This document shows, piece by piece, positions 16,540 to 26,512 of a DNA stretch of 64,000 bases. Every line of letters starts with the position of its first letter. The stretch's first letter is position 1. This DNA comes from Rhodospirillaceae bacterium (GTDB taxonomy: Bacteria; Pseudomonadota; Alphaproteobacteria; Rhodospirillales; JABHCV01): positions 35,028 through 99,027 of the forward strand of contig JABHGV010000027.1 of assembly GCA_018671895.1 (NCBI GenBank). Direction: 5' to 3'. The notes beneath the pieces were generated by a model. It searched no databases, was not told the DNA's origin, and was given only the letters and a program-made list of their open reading frames with translations. Made by a program: the position numbers and the translations under genes.

Positions 16540-17801
16540 GACAGATCTCCTAAGAAATCAAGTTGCCAGTTCATTTCATCCTTGGTCAGGGGGTATTTTT
16601 CATCCCCCGACGGCTGCAACACATCAGCCACCGGAATTTTGCACAGCCTGAGTTGTAACTGCTCGACGATCCATGGTGGCTGGCCAGCCTTCCAGCCAAT
16701 GGCGATAATTCCCTTGGCATTGCGCGTCGCCACTGTTTTCAAGACAACCGCCTCGTCCAGCCCGGACAAGACAATCAGGGCGGCGGTGCAAAAATCCAGA
16801 TCATTCGATTGCAGTGCCTCGTTTATAACGTCGGGGCTGAGGGCACCATTTTTCTTTAGTTCCTGTACCTGCATCATCTTGTCGGCTGAAATACCGGTGG
16901 ACGGTTCTTCGGCCAGTCGTTTTTCGACGACGGAGCGAACTTCATCTGCAGTTTCGGGGTCAAGGTCATGACGCGCCGTCAGATTATCGAGGAGATTGCT
17001 GGCAACGAACCGCGCCAGACGGCCCGCAGCACCCGGCGGCAATTGCGGGCGACGGGTTAACGGGTCCTGCCACTGATCGATATCGATGGCCTTGTCGATC
17101 AATCCGTTCAGGGTTTCCTCGCGAATTTGGGCGCTGTCGTTGCCCAGCAATTTCGACACCGCATCCACGTCCCCGGTGGCGGCGATGGCATCGGTCAGGG
17201 ATTCACCCAAATCGTGGCGGCTCGAAATGGCGCTGAGCGCTCCGCTGACCGGTTCGCTGGCGATAATTTCGAGAATTTCATCGACCGTCAGGACCGGCGA
17301 AAATTCCAGCACCGGACCCGATACAACCAGTTCGGCGTCGCACGCGAGGCGATAGATCACCTCTGGCGGTGCATCGGCAACATCTTTCAGCGTTTCCGAC
17401 AGAATCTGGCGAACCCGGGTTATCTGGTCCCGGGCCAGAGTTTCCAGCGCCTCGTAGGTAATGCGACGAACGGTGTCCTGTTCGTCGGCGGTCAGGCCCG
17501 GTGCCAGCAAGGCAATTTTTTCGGCCAGCCCGACCCGCACTTCGGTGTCATCATCGCTGGCAAGAATCAGGTCAGCATGACTGGGCGTGGCCGCATTTGT
17601 TGCGACCGCATGGCGAACCTCGGGGACATCATCAGATGCCAGATAATAAAGAATCTCGGCCTTTACATCGTCCCGTTCGGCCAGCTCCCGGCGAACGTCC
17701 GCATCCTTGTGCTGAACCAGTTCGCGGGCCTCTTCATAAGAGACCTTTTTGTTGTTGTCCTTGGAGAACCCCTGAAAGAATTTTGTGATGATGCTGGTCA
17801 T
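16533..17801 (-). CDS. DUF2336 domain-containing protein (paralogue B)
   Basis: The 422-aa soluble protein belongs to DUF2336, a family of alpha-helical HEAT-like repeat proteins found mainly in Alphaproteobacteria, with no agreed biochemical role. Repeated helical units are visible, each with an acidic R-x-L/V-A-E/L pattern such as DADVRRELAERDD, DVPEVRHAVATNA and DTEVRVGLAEK. The central block TRVRQILSETLKDV and GPVLEFSPVLT is shared with the upstream gene. Its ATG abuts the stop codon of that gene (TAGATG), so coupled translation is likely. It is the last gene of an operon starting with a diguanylate cyclase. A scaffold or partner-binding role in c-di-GMP signalling is my inference. Confidence 0.85.
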   Translation of the reverse strand: MTSIITKFFQGFSKDNNKKVSYEEARELVQHKDADVRRELAERDDVKAEILYYLASDDVPEVRHAVATNAATPSHADLILASDDDTEVRVGLAEKIALLAPGLTADEQDTVRRITYEALETLARDQITRVRQILSETLKDVADAPPEVIYRLACDAELVVSGPVLEFSPVLTVDEILEIIASEPVSGALSAISSRHDLGESLTDAIAATGDVDAVSKLLGNDSAQIREETLNGLIDKAIDIDQWQDPLTRRPQLPPGAAGRLARFVASNLLDNLTARHDLDPETADEVRSVVEKRLAEEPSTGISADKMMQVQELKKNGALSPDVINEALQSNDLDFCTAALIVLSGLDEAVVLKTVATRNAKGIIAIGWKAGQPPWIVEQLQLRLCKIPVADVLQPSGDEKYPLTKDEMNWQLDFLGDLSS

Positions 17802-19064
17802 CTAGGGTGCCCTTTTATCGGTGTAATAGGACAACTGCATCTTCATTTCGTCATTGGTCAGGGGGAAACCCGTCTTTCCCTTCGACTCAAGGATTTCCTG
17901 GGGCGATATTCCGGCCATCCGTCGCTGCACCTGTATCGCCATATCCATGGACAAGCCTGCCTTCCAGACGGCGGCAACGATCCCCTTGGCACTGCGGGCC
18001 GTGAAAATTTCCCGCATGACCTCTTTCGACAACTTGGAACGCACAATCAACGCCGCCAGGACAAAGGCGTTATCATTGGAATTCAGAGCCTTCCCGATGA
18101 CGTTTGAATCCAGCCGTCCGGCCGTCATCAGCCGTTCGACAACGCCGATGGGAAGTTCGCCATCAAGGAATTCAAGCTGCCCTGCCGACGCTAGGTTTTT
18201 ATCGCCACCCGACGATTGCAGGCGATGGTGAACCATCGACTTGACGGCCTCCATGGTTTTTTCATCCAGCCCGTCGCGTTCCGTCAGTTTGTCGAGAAGA
18301 TTATCGGCAACGAAGCTCGCCAGCCGGGTTTCCGCACCAGACGGCAGTTTCGGTCGGCTAACCAGCGGCGCATGCCACAGTTCGAACTTGTCGGCACGGT
18401 CAATAAGATCGTCCAGGGTTTGCTCGCGAATTTGCGCCGTATCATTGCCAAGCAGGTCGGCAATGGCTTCTTCATCATCGGTGGCGATGATGGCATCGGA
18501 CACCCCTTCGCCGACCTGATCACGCCTTGAAACAGCATTCAGGCCGCCCTTGGCCGTACCGGACTCGATAATATTGATCAGGTCTTCGTCGGTCAGAACC
18601 GGCGAGAATTCCAGCACCGGTCCGGCGACTTCCAAGGTATCGTCACCGGCCAGCCGTTTGATGACTTCCGCTGGTGCATCGGAAACATCTTTCAGGGTTT
18701 CCGACAGAATCTGGCGGACCCGCGTCATCTGATCGCGGGCCAGAATATCCAGCGCCTCATGGGTGCTTCGTTGAAGCGTGTCGCGTTCTCCGGCACTCAT
18801 CCCCGGCATCAATTGCGCCAGTTTTTCCGCCAGGCCTGTCCGCACGCCTTCGTCATCGTCTTTTGCCAAAAGGGCGTAGGTGTGTCTGGGAGCCGCGGCA
18901 TTGGCGGCAACCGTACGGCGCACTTCAGGTGCCGTATCGTCGGCCAGAAAATACAGGATTTCAGGTTCCGCATCCTCGCGTGCCGCCAGCTTCTTGCGAA
19001 CCTCGACATCCTCGTGTCGGGCCATTTCACTGGCTTGCTCATAACTCAGGGACGCCTCAGCCAT
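17802..19064 (-). CDS. DUF2336 domain-containing protein (paralogue A)
   Basis: This 420-aa protein is a close paralogue of the next gene and lies in tandem with it. Its start MAEASLSYEQA (ATG 19064) overlaps the end of the GGDEF gene by 8 nt. The helical repeat units DVEVRKKLAARED, TAPEVRRTVAANA and DEGVRTGLAEKL align with those of paralogue B, as do TRVRQILSETLKD, GPVLEFSPVLT, LLGND-AQIRE and the C-terminal FPLTNDEMKMQL (PLTKDEMNWQL in B). It has no signal peptide and no membrane span. The pair arose by tandem duplication and then diverged, most clearly in the stretch around residues 310-345. Confidence 0.85.
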   Translation of the reverse strand: MAEASLSYEQASEMARHEDVEVRKKLAAREDAEPEILYFLADDTAPEVRRTVAANAAAPRHTYALLAKDDDEGVRTGLAEKLAQLMPGMSAGERDTLQRSTHEALDILARDQMTRVRQILSETLKDVSDAPAEVIKRLAGDDTLEVAGPVLEFSPVLTDEDLINIIESGTAKGGLNAVSRRDQVGEGVSDAIIATDDEEAIADLLGNDTAQIREQTLDDLIDRADKFELWHAPLVSRPKLPSGAETRLASFVADNLLDKLTERDGLDEKTMEAVKSMVHHRLQSSGGDKNLASAGQLEFLDGELPIGVVERLMTAGRLDSNVIGKALNSNDNAFVLAALIVRSKLSKEVMREIFTARSAKGIVAAVWKAGLSMDMAIQVQRRMAGISPQEILESKGKTGFPLTNDEMKMQLSYYTDKRAP

Positions 19065-20766
19065 CGCCGCCCCCTTCCCCTTCGGTGCTGGGCGGTGGCG
19101 CAACGCGATAGCCGCCCTTGCCGTCGCGTTTGACCTCGTACATGGCGGCATCGGCGCGCGACACCATATCTTCAATACTTTCCATATCCTTCGGGTCATA
19201 CAAGGCGACACCAATGGAAAGCCCGAGCGGATGGTCGTCATCACCGGAATATTTCATTAATTCTTCGCTGGCCTTGAGAATGGTTTCGACGCGTCTGAGG
19301 GTAACATCGGGGGCAACGCCATCCAGCCACAGGGCAAATTCATCGCCGCCCAACCGGACAATGGCATCACCGGGCCGGGAAAATTCCAGCAGCATGTCGC
19401 GCAGGAATATCAGCGCTTCGTCACCAGCCTGATGGCCGTGCACGTCGTTGACCAGTTTGAAGTTGTCGAGGTCCAGATACAGCAGCGCCGCCGTCAGGTT
19501 GTCCCGTTCCAGACGACTGAAGCGGCGCGGCAATTCTTCTTCAAAAAAGGCACGGCGGTTCAACAGGCCGGTCATGGCATCTGTTCGCGACAGGTTGACG
19601 ATGCGCTCGTGATTGGCGATTTGTTCGTTGGCGATACCAATCTGGTTGGCAACATCGCCGATCAGAATGTGAAAACCTTCGTCCCATTCCTCTTTGCTTT
19701 CTTTCCAGATGCAAATGGCACCGTTGATTTGCTTGTTGTAATGGGTCGAGGCGGCAAGCACGTTCCAGTTGCCAAGGTTGATGGTGAAGGCTTCAGATTC
19801 TTCGTCCAGTCGGACGAGCAGGTCGGCAATGCCCTCGAGCTCTCCGACATTGCCAAAATCGGCGGCTATGACGTAATCGTCTTCGTCGAGACGGCGATAT
19901 ACGCGGCATCCAGCCCCGCCCATCGCTTGGGAAGTCGCCTTCGATGCTTTTTCCAGCATGTTCAGCGGGTCCAGTTCATCGCGTATGGCATTAACGATGT
20001 AACCCAGCAGTCGTTCTCGTTCCTGGGCGTTTCTCAACGCCGCTTCACGCTTGCGGTCTTCGGTCACATCCCGGCAAATGCCGCGGACCCCGCACCAGCG
20101 CCCGGAATCGTCGGTCAATGGCAGGCACGAGGCGACGACGCAGGCGTTTTCGCCGCTCGAGGTCTGCATCCAGATTTCAACGCTGTCCATGGCCCGGTCG
20201 CTGAGGAACGGCAACGGATTATATTGTTCGGCATCAATTACGTAATCGGCCGGATTTTTTCCGAGCAAATCTTCTGGCGTAAATCCCAGCGCGCCGGGTG
20301 GCGAGACAAAACCGAAGGTCCTGTCAGATCCGATTTCCCAGGCAAAATCGCTGGAGACCTCGACCAGATCCTTGTAGCGCTGACGCGATTCAACCAGGGC
20401 TGAGCGCAGATTGCGCTCCAAGGTAACGTCGTGCGACAGCACCAGTAGGTTCGCTGCCGCCGGTCCTTGAGACGCAATCTGGGGAATCACCGAGACTTCC
20501 AGCAATATCTCGCCCTTGGCGCCTTCCAGCAAAATCGGGCCGACGACGACCTTATGCTCCGAAGCCGCATTGGCAATCATCGCCTGAATGGCTTCTACCT
20601 TGCCGTGTTCGAGCAGGGTTTGCAGACTCGCACCCTTTGCATTGGTGGCAATCACCCCGGCATCGGCACCCACCATCATGGCGGCATCTGGATAACCATC
20701 CAGCAGCGTCCGAATGGCATCGGACTCTGCGGTGTCTGCTTGTTCTTCCTGTGTCTGCTCCGACAT
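19057..20766 (-). CDS. PAS/GAF-containing diguanylate cyclase (GGDEF)
   Basis: The 569-aa cytoplasmic protein has a PAS-like N-terminal region (about 15-120), a second PAS domain with flanking PAC (about 125-245, WCGVRGICRDVTEDRK), a GAF-like region (about 255-395) and a C-terminal GGDEF domain (about 400-550). The catalytic motif is intact (RLGGDEF, 473-477), and an RPGD inhibitory site (464-467) sits exactly five residues before it. It should therefore make cyclic di-GMP and be feedback-inhibited by it. No membrane segment is present, so the signal is probably intracellular (redox, ligand or light). It heads an operon with two DUF2336 genes and overlaps the first of them by 8 nt. Confidence 0.92.
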   Translation of the reverse strand: MSEQTQEEQADTAESDAIRTLLDGYPDAAMMVGADAGVIATNAKGASLQTLLEHGKVEAIQAMIANAASEHKVVVGPILLEGAKGEILLEVSVIPQIASQGPAAANLLVLSHDVTLERNLRSALVESRQRYKDLVEVSSDFAWEIGSDRTFGFVSPPGALGFTPEDLLGKNPADYVIDAEQYNPLPFLSDRAMDSVEIWMQTSSGENACVVASCLPLTDDSGRWCGVRGICRDVTEDRKREAALRNAQERERLLGYIVNAIRDELDPLNMLEKASKATSQAMGGAGCRVYRRLDEDDYVIAADFGNVGELEGIADLLVRLDEESEAFTINLGNWNVLAASTHYNKQINGAICIWKESKEEWDEGFHILIGDVANQIGIANEQIANHERIVNLSRTDAMTGLLNRRAFFEEELPRRFSRLERDNLTAALLYLDLDNFKLVNDVHGHQAGDEALIFLRDMLLEFSRPGDAIVRLGGDEFALWLDGVAPDVTLRRVETILKASEELMKYSGDDDHPLGLSIGVALYDPKDMESIEDMVSRADAAMYEVKRDGKGGYRVAPPPSTEGEGGGDG

Positions 20767-20891
20767 GGTTTCCCTTTTTCCACACCTTGTCGTGTGAATT
20801 TCAAACTATTGCATGATGTTACTGCAAGCAACGCCGCTGGCTAACGGAAAACCGACTTGCCTTGCCCGTGATATCATCACACTTTAGTCAG

Positions 20892-21587
20892 ATGAAAAAC
20901 CGAGCACCTCAACCGATGCCAATCGCCGGTGGCCTGGCGCAGGCCGAGACCTGGGTATTTGACCTGGACAACACGCTGTATCCCGCTTCCAGCAATCTTT
21001 TCGACCAAATTGACCGGCGCATGAAGGAATTCATCGTCGATTATCTGGGCATCTCGGAAGACGACGCCCGAGCCCTGCAAAAAAAATATTTTCGCGAGTT
21101 CGGAACAACGCTGAGCGGCATGATGCACAACCATAATGTCGTGCCCGGCGACTACCTGGCCTTCGTCCACGACATCGACATCAGCCTGATCGAACCGGAC
21201 CCGGCCCTGATGACGGCGCTGGATGGGCTTAAAGGTCGCAAGATTATCTTCACCAATGCATCAACGAGCCACGCCCGGCGGGTGCTGGTCAGGCTTGGTA
21301 TCGAGGACATGTTCGACGACATCTTCGATATCGTCTGGTCGGACTATATCCCGAAGCCCGACGCCGGTATTTACCAGCGACTTGTCGCCGATTGCGGGCT
21401 GGATGCCACACGAACGGTGATGGTCGAAGACATGGCCCGCAACCTGAAACCGGCGGCCGAGCTTGGCATGACAACGGTCTGGGTCGATACCGGCCTGGAT
21501 TGGGGACGCGATGGCGTTGATGACGGACACATTCACCACAGCACAGACGACCTTGCCCACTGGCTGTCTGAATTGCGCCCGTATTGA
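20892..21587 (+). CDS. HAD-family pyrimidine 5'-nucleotidase-like phosphatase
   Basis: The product (231 aa from ATG 20892) is a haloacid dehalogenase hydrolase of the Sdt1/phosphoglycolate-like pyrimidine 5'-nucleotidase group. Motif I is FDLDNTLYP (nucleophile and general acid Asp), motif II IIFTNAS, motif III the Lys in IPKPDAGIY, and motif IV MVEDMARNL. The helical cap follows motif I, with FREFGTTLSGMM typical of this subgroup. A TTG at 20862 would add 10 residues with no clear ribosome binding site. Substrates are probably UMP/CMP-like nucleotides, but HAD specificity is hard to predict. It stands just upstream of dapD. Confidence 0.85.
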   Translation: MKNRAPQPMPIAGGLAQAETWVFDLDNTLYPASSNLFDQIDRRMKEFIVDYLGISEDDARALQKKYFREFGTTLSGMMHNHNVVPGDYLAFVHDIDISLIEPDPALMTALDGLKGRKIIFTNASTSHARRVLVRLGIEDMFDDIFDIVWSDYIPKPDAGIYQRLVADCGLDATRTVMVEDMARNLKPAAELGMTTVWVDTGLDWGRDGVDDGHIHHSTDDLAHWLSELRPY

Positions 21588-21655
21588 CTTTCAGGGCCCG
21601 CCTGACGCATGTTCTGGGCGACTTTTAACTCAATCAAGAACGGTTAACCAAAACT

Positions 21656-22504
21656 ATGAGCCATTCCGACCTGCAATCCGTCATCGACGCCGCCTGGGAA
21701 GGCCGCGACGACATTAATCATGACACCACCGGCGACGTCCGCGACGCCGTCGATACCGCCATTCAGTTGCTCGACAGCGGCGAGGCCCGTGTCGCCGAAC
21801 GCGAAAGTGTCGGTGTATGGACCACCAATCAGTGGCTGAAGAAGGCCGTTCTGCTGTCGTTCCGGCTGAACGACAACGCCATGATTACCGGCGGTGCCGA
21901 TGGTGCCCACTGGTTCGACAAGGTGCCGTCCAAGTTCAATGGTTGGGATGAAGCCCGTTTTCGTTCGTCCGGTATTCGCGCCGTTCCCAACTGTGTCGCC
22001 CGTCGTGGGTCGTACATTTCCCCGGGCGTTGTGCTGATGCCGTCGTTCGTCAATATCGGTGCCTACGTGGATGCCGGCACCATGGTCGACGGTTGGTCGA
22101 CAGTCGGCAGTTGCGCTCAAATTGGCAAGAACGTCCACCTGTCCGGCGGTGCCGGTATTGGCGGCGTGCTTGAGCCCTTGCAGGCTGGCCCGACCATCAT
22201 CGAAGACAATTGCTTCATCGGCGCGCGTGCCGAGGTTGCCGAAGGCGTCGTCGTCGAAGAAGGCTCGGTGCTCGGCATGGGCGTCTATATCAGCGCCTCG
22301 ACCAAGGTTGTCGACCGCGCCACCGGCGAAGTCTTCTATGGCCGCGTACCGGCATACTCTGTGGTCGTTTCCGGGTCGATGCCGTCGCCCAAGACAATGC
22401 CTGACGGCAACCCGTCGCCGTCGCTGTATTGCGCCGTCATCGTAAAGAAGGTCGACGAACGGACCCGTGCGAAGACCTCCATCAACGAGCTGCTGAGGGA
22501 CTAG
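21656..22504 (+). CDS. dapD: 2,3,4,5-tetrahydropyridine-2,6-dicarboxylate N-succinyltransferase
   Basis: DapD (282 aa) succinylates tetrahydrodipicolinate in the lysine/meso-diaminopimelate pathway, feeding both protein and peptidoglycan synthesis. An N-terminal helical domain precedes a left-handed beta-helix made of hexapeptide repeats (for example [28 protein letters not shown] and [16 protein letters not shown]). Length and motifs are standard. dapE starts 2 nt after its stop codon, so the two consecutive pathway enzymes are co-transcribed. Confidence 0.97.
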   Translation: MSHSDLQSVIDAAWEGRDDINHDTTGDVRDAVDTAIQLLDSGEARVAERESVGVWTTNQWLKKAVLLSFRLNDNAMITGGADGAHWFDKVPSKFNGWDEARFRSSGIRAVPNCVARRGSYISPGVVLMPSFVNIGAYVDAGTMVDGWSTVGSCAQIGKNVHLSGGAGIGGVLEPLQAGPTIIEDNCFIGARAEVAEGVVVEEGSVLGMGVYISASTKVVDRATGEVFYGRVPAYSVVVSGSMPSPKTMPDGNPSPSLYCAVIVKKVDERTRAKTSINELLRD

Positions 22505-22506
22505 TC

Positions 22507-23658
22507 ATGTCGATCCTCGACCCCGTCGAGCTGTCGCAGTCGCTGATCCGCTGTCCCAGCGTCACACCGGCCGACGAAGGCGCGTTGGGGGTGCTGGAAG
22601 AAGCATTATCCGGCGTAGGTTTCACCTGTCACCGGCTGCCGTTTTCCGAAGCCGGAACGCCCGACGTCGATAACCTGTACGCCCGCATCGGCACCAAGGG
22701 GCGCAACTTTTGTTTCGCCGGACACACCGACGTGGTGCCCATCGGCAACCGCGATGACTGGAGCATCGACCCCTTTGGCGGCCAAATTCGCGAAGGCAAC
22801 CTGTTCGGGCGCGGCGCTTCGGACATGAAGTGCGCCATTGCGTGTTTCGCCGCAGCCGCAGCCCGTTTTATCGATAAGCGCGGAGGCGATTTTGACGGTT
22901 CCATCAGTTTCCTGATTACCGGCGACGAAGAAGGCCCGGCCATCAACGGCACCCCGAAGATGCTCGGCTGGATGTCGGAGCAGGGCGAAACCATGGACGA
23001 CTGTCTGGTCGGCGAGCCAACCAACACGGACGTGCTTGGCGACACCATCAAGATTGGGCGGCGCGGTTCCATCAATGCCCACCTGATTGTCTATGGCACC
23101 CAGGGCCATGTCGCCTATCCGCATCTTGCCGATAATCCGGCACCGAAGCTGTTGAAGATGCTGAGCGCCATTGATGCGGCCGAACTGGACGAAGGGTCCG
23201 AGCATTTCCCGCCGTCGAATCTTGAGATTACCAGCATCGACATCGCCAACGAGGCCACCAACGTGATCCCGGCGAAGGCCGAAGCGGCCATCAACATCCG
23301 CTTCAACGATCATCATTCCGGGGCGTCGCTGGAACAAAAGCTGCGCGACATTTGTGACGAATTCGACGTTCGCTATGGGCTGGAATGTTCCGTTTCGGGT
23401 GAATCGTTCCTGACCCCGCCGGGCGCGTTAAGCGACCTGATCAACGGGGCCGTCGAAAGCGTTACCGGACGCACGGCCTCCTTAAGCACCAGCGGCGGCA
23501 CATCGGACGCGCGTTTTATCAAGGATTTCTGCCCGGTCGCGGAATTCGGCCTGTCCAACGCCACCGCCCACAAGGTCGACGAGAACGTCCCCGTCGACGA
23601 CGTGCGGGCACTCAGCGATATATATGAGTCCATCCTCGAGACCTATTTCCCCGAGTGA
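22507..23658 (+). CDS. dapE: Succinyl-diaminopimelate desuccinylase
   Basis: DapE (383 aa from ATG 22507) is a zinc M20-type hydrolase that removes succinate from N-succinyl-L,L-diaminopimelate. Metal ligands appear in FAGHTDVVP (His, Asp), DMKCAI (bridging Asp), TGDEEGPA (catalytic Glu pair) and the C-terminal NATAHKVDE (His). The start chosen follows directly on dapD; longer in-frame sequence lies inside dapD. A GTG for the next gene overlaps its stop by 3 nt (GTGA). Confidence 0.97.
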   Translation: MSILDPVELSQSLIRCPSVTPADEGALGVLEEALSGVGFTCHRLPFSEAGTPDVDNLYARIGTKGRNFCFAGHTDVVPIGNRDDWSIDPFGGQIREGNLFGRGASDMKCAIACFAAAAARFIDKRGGDFDGSISFLITGDEEGPAINGTPKMLGWMSEQGETMDDCLVGEPTNTDVLGDTIKIGRRGSINAHLIVYGTQGHVAYPHLADNPAPKLLKMLSAIDAAELDEGSEHFPPSNLEITSIDIANEATNVIPAKAEAAINIRFNDHHSGASLEQKLRDICDEFDVRYGLECSVSGESFLTPPGALSDLINGAVESVTGRTASLSTSGGTSDARFIKDFCPVAEFGLSNATAHKVDENVPVDDVRALSDIYESILETYFPE

Positions 23659-24218
23659 CGCAGCCTGAAACCCTGAATGCCCTGTACGGCACCTATCGGC
23701 TGGCCCGACTGGATGCAGGGGGGCTGGATTATTTCGAGCCGACGGTTGATGCCTTCTGGCGGTCCTTCAAGGCTGCCCTGCTGATTGCCCCGTTCTATGG
23801 CCTTTTGCTGGCGCTGCGCTATCAGTCCGGTGAAATCGGCACCAGCGCCTGGCATTACGGAGCCATCGAGATTGTCGCCTATGTCACTGCCTGGGTCGCG
23901 TTTCCGGTATTGATGCTGAGCGTTTCGAAGCGGTTTGGGTGCGCGCACAATTATCTGCGCTTCATGGTCGCTTACAATTGGGCGGCTGTGCCCCAGAACA
24001 TGCTCTATCTGCCCATAGCCATGTTGTCGGTAACCGGAATCATCTCAGCCGACGCGGCCGGGTTTTTCGCCCTGTTGGCACTGGCGCTGATTATCGGATA
24101 CGTCTGGTTTATTACCCGAACAGCGCTTGAAATTCCCGTCGTCGGAGCGGCCGCCATCGTCGCCATGGATTTCGCCATCAGCATTCTGATTAACGGCTAC
24201 GTCGAAGGCTTACACTAG
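23655..24218 (+). CDS. Unknown integral membrane protein
   Basis: I do not recognise the family. The 187-aa product has about four to five hydrophobic segments (roughly 40-57, 67-88, 105-125, 130-155, 158-180). A short soluble N-terminus precedes them. It starts with GTG at 23655 inside the dapE stop (GTGA overlap), so it is probably translationally coupled to dapE and part of the dapDE operon. Its last four bases overlap the end of the convergent small membrane gene. The loop with a Yip1-like WAAVPQNMLYLPI is suggestive but not diagnostic. Confidence 0.7.
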   Translation: MTQPETLNALYGTYRLARLDAGGLDYFEPTVDAFWRSFKAALLIAPFYGLLLALRYQSGEIGTSAWHYGAIEIVAYVTAWVAFPVLMLSVSKRFGCAHNYLRFMVAYNWAAVPQNMLYLPIAMLSVTGIISADAAGFFALLALALIIGYVWFITRTALEIPVVGAAAIVAMDFAISILINGYVEGLH

Positions 24219-24514
24219 ATCGGCAGGATACTGGCGAGCCAGGCCATGCCCAGCATGCCAAGCAGGATCGGCGACGTCAGCAGGCCTGCGAAGCTGAGCA
24301 GAATTCCGAAGATGCCCCATATAATTTGGCCCGAAAACAGGGCGATGATACTGGCGAGGAATGCCAGCGGCACAAAAATAACGCCACTGGTGAAGATTCC
24401 AAAAAGCGCCAGACCAATGGCGAAATAACCGGCGATGGGCGGGTCCGGAAACGGCGGCGGCGGGTTTTGTGAGTCTGAATCGGAATTTTCAAGACTGAGT
24501 TTAATGTCGGACAT
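24215..24514 (-). CDS. Small unknown membrane protein
   Basis: The 99-aa product starts with a charged, Pro-rich cytoplasmic stretch (residues 1-26, with PPPPFPDPP) followed by two to three hydrophobic segments with no charge between them. I cannot name a family. It lies downstream of truA on the same strand (31 bp gap) and may be its operon partner. Its stop overlaps that of the convergent membrane gene by 4 nt. Confidence 0.65.
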   Translation of the reverse strand: MSDIKLSLENSDSDSQNPPPPFPDPPIAGYFAIGLALFGIFTSGVIFVPLAFLASIIALFSGQIIWGIFGILLSFAGLLTSPILLGMLGMAWLASILPI

Positions 24515-24545
24515 GCGGCCTCCGCTGTTTTGCTGTCTATTCTTT

Positions 24546-25295
24546 TTAGTAGCTTACACCGACCAAATAAAGCCCTTCGGCAGGTGCCGTCTCGCCACCG
24601 GCGGTCCGATGCCGTGCCTCGAGCGCACTGACAACGTCGTCGCGGCTCCATTTTCCATCGCCGACCCACTTCAGGGTGCCGACAATATTGCGGACCTGAT
24701 GGTGCAGAAACGACTGTGCTTCTACATGAATATGGATTTCATCATCGACGCGCACGACATCCAGCCGGTCCAGTGTCTTGACCGGTGACTTCGCCTGACA
24801 CAGGGTCGCCCGGAAGGTGGTGAAATCGTGCTTGCCGACAAGTACTTGCGCGGCATCGTGCATGGCGGCGACATCCAATGGCACCCCGACACGCCAGCAT
24901 CGCCCCCGGTCGACCGCCAGCGGCGCGCGACGATTGGCGATGCGGTACAGATAACGCCGCCCGGTCGCATCGAAACGGGAATGAAATTCATCATCGGCGA
25001 CAGAAACCTCAAGAACCGAAACCGGATGCGGTCGAACATGAAAATTAAGCGCATCGCGAATTGTGCCCGGTGCATCCTTGTGACCGAAGTCGTAGGCGAG
25101 ATCAAAGTGCGCAACCTGGCCCAGCGCATGAACGCCTGAATCGGTTCGTCCGGCACCGAAAACCGTTACCGTTTCGCCCGACATGGCGTTGAGAGCTGCC
25201 TCAAGCGCCTGTTGCACGGCAAAGCCATTGTCCTGACGCTGCCAGCCAACAAAGGCGGCGCCATCATATTCGACGGTCATTCGATATCTTGTCAT
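24546..25295 (-). CDS. truA: tRNA pseudouridine(38-40) synthase
   Basis: TruA (249 aa from ATG 25295) converts uridines 38-40 of the tRNA anticodon arm into pseudouridine. The catalytic Asp52 lies in [18 protein letters not shown]. Other family blocks are [29 protein letters not shown] and [14 protein letters not shown]. The start is the conserved [12 protein letters not shown]; the frame continues upstream without a domain. In many Alphaproteobacteria truA follows def-fmt directly; here an opposite-strand gene separates it from fmt. Confidence 0.96.
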   Translation of the reverse strand: MTRYRMTVEYDGAAFVGWQRQDNGFAVQQALEAALNAMSGETVTVFGAGRTDSGVHALGQVAHFDLAYDFGHKDAPGTIRDALNFHVRPHPVSVLEVSVADDEFHSRFDATGRRYLYRIANRRAPLAVDRGRCWRVGVPLDVAAMHDAAQVLVGKHDFTTFRATLCQAKSPVKTLDRLDVVRVDDEIHIHVEAQSFLHHQVRNIVGTLKWVGDGKWSRDDVVSALEARHRTAGGETAPAEGLYLVGVSY

Positions 25296-25396
25296 GGCCG
25301 TTGTTGTACAACCGGGTTGGTTCGCAGCCAATGTAAAGATTCGAGGTGGCGGTGTTTCTTTGGTACAGTACAAACACCAGTCAAGATCGGATTCGA

Positions 25397-26509
25397 ATGA
25401 ACGACCAGCCTAACAACTATGAAAGAGATTCCCTGCATATCCTGCCGCTGTCGGTTCTGCCGATCAAAACAGCGGCCCTGAAGCGCGCCCGCATGGTCAA
25501 GAATGTGCGCCTGCAAAGCGTCATCGAGATGTTCACCGAAGAGGGAACCGGCAGCGGTCAACTTTCGGTGCGCGATATCGGCCAGGAATTCGACTGGCCC
25601 GATGACTCGTCGCATCCCGATCATATCATGCTGCGCAAGCTGGCGCAGATGCCCAGTTTCGATGTCTACAGCCTGCGCATCAAGTTGCGCGAACACGGCA
25701 TTAAGGTCGAAGACGAGGATGAATTAAAACTGTCGCCGGAGAAGATCAAGGACCTGACCGAATGCATGAGCACCTTCACCCACCCGTTGATCGCTGAAAT
25801 CTACGGCACGGATAATATCGACATCAGCGACCTTAGCGACATCATGAAACTGTTCCGCGATCCGGACATTAAAAAAGCCAAAGAGAAACTGGAACAGATG
25901 GCTGATAAACTGGGCATCGAGCTGATGGAAATCCCGAAGTTCCTGGAGGACTACGGCGATATTTTCCTTTCCCTGTCTTATTACCAACAATGCCTGGACC
26001 GGATTGAGCCGGTGATCGAGGAATTTTTCGCCGCCATGGACGAAATCCGTTCCAACTATCAACTCAGTCAGGACAAGAACCTGATGAAAACCTGCGATAT
26101 GCTGGAAAGGACCATCAACGACCTGATGGCGGATATTTCCGGACGTTTCGAAACCTTCGACAGATCGACCAAGGAAATGTGGAACGATATCTCGGCGGAA
26201 CGCTTCAGCAGGGTCAAGGAACTGATCAAAAGTTACCACACCACCATCGGCGGCGTGTTATGTGCGCTGAGTGTCAAGATCGACGCCTGGCACGCCCTGT
26301 TCCCCAGCAAGGACATCGGTGGCCCGGTGAAGCGCGGTGATTTCATTATGACCGAGATGAAACAGGGCATCGACAAGATCAAGAAGATCGAGGCCGCAGT
26401 GCCGATCATGGCTCTACTGGAAGCTGCCCCGGAAGAAGGGGAACCCGATGCCGATGCCGAAGAGGAAGAGGGAAAAGAGGCCGATGATTTCCTGCTGGTC
26501 GACGGTTAG
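25397..26509 (+). CDS. Unknown helical cytoplasmic protein with acidic tail
   Basis: I do not recognise this 370-aa protein. It has no signal peptide or membrane span, is rich in Glu, Asp, Lys and Ile, and looks almost fully helical, with long amphipathic stretches from about 110 to 345. The end is strongly acidic ([11 protein letters not shown]). The ATG at 25397 was chosen because upstream codons are unlike the rest. It lies between truA and fmt, transcribed opposite to both, with 101 bp to the truA start and a 3-bp gap to the convergent fmt stop. Its function is unknown; nothing in the sequence suggests an enzyme. Confidence 0.75.
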   Translation: MNDQPNNYERDSLHILPLSVLPIKTAALKRARMVKNVRLQSVIEMFTEEGTGSGQLSVRDIGQEFDWPDDSSHPDHIMLRKLAQMPSFDVYSLRIKLREHGIKVEDEDELKLSPEKIKDLTECMSTFTHPLIAEIYGTDNIDISDLSDIMKLFRDPDIKKAKEKLEQMADKLGIELMEIPKFLEDYGDIFLSLSYYQQCLDRIEPVIEEFFAAMDEIRSNYQLSQDKNLMKTCDMLERTINDLMADISGRFETFDRSTKEMWNDISAERFSRVKELIKSYHTTIGGVLCALSVKIDAWHALFPSKDIGGPVKRGDFIMTEMKQGIDKIKKIEAAVPIMALLEAAPEEGEPDADAEEEEGKEADDFLLVDG

Positions 26510-26512
26510 GGA

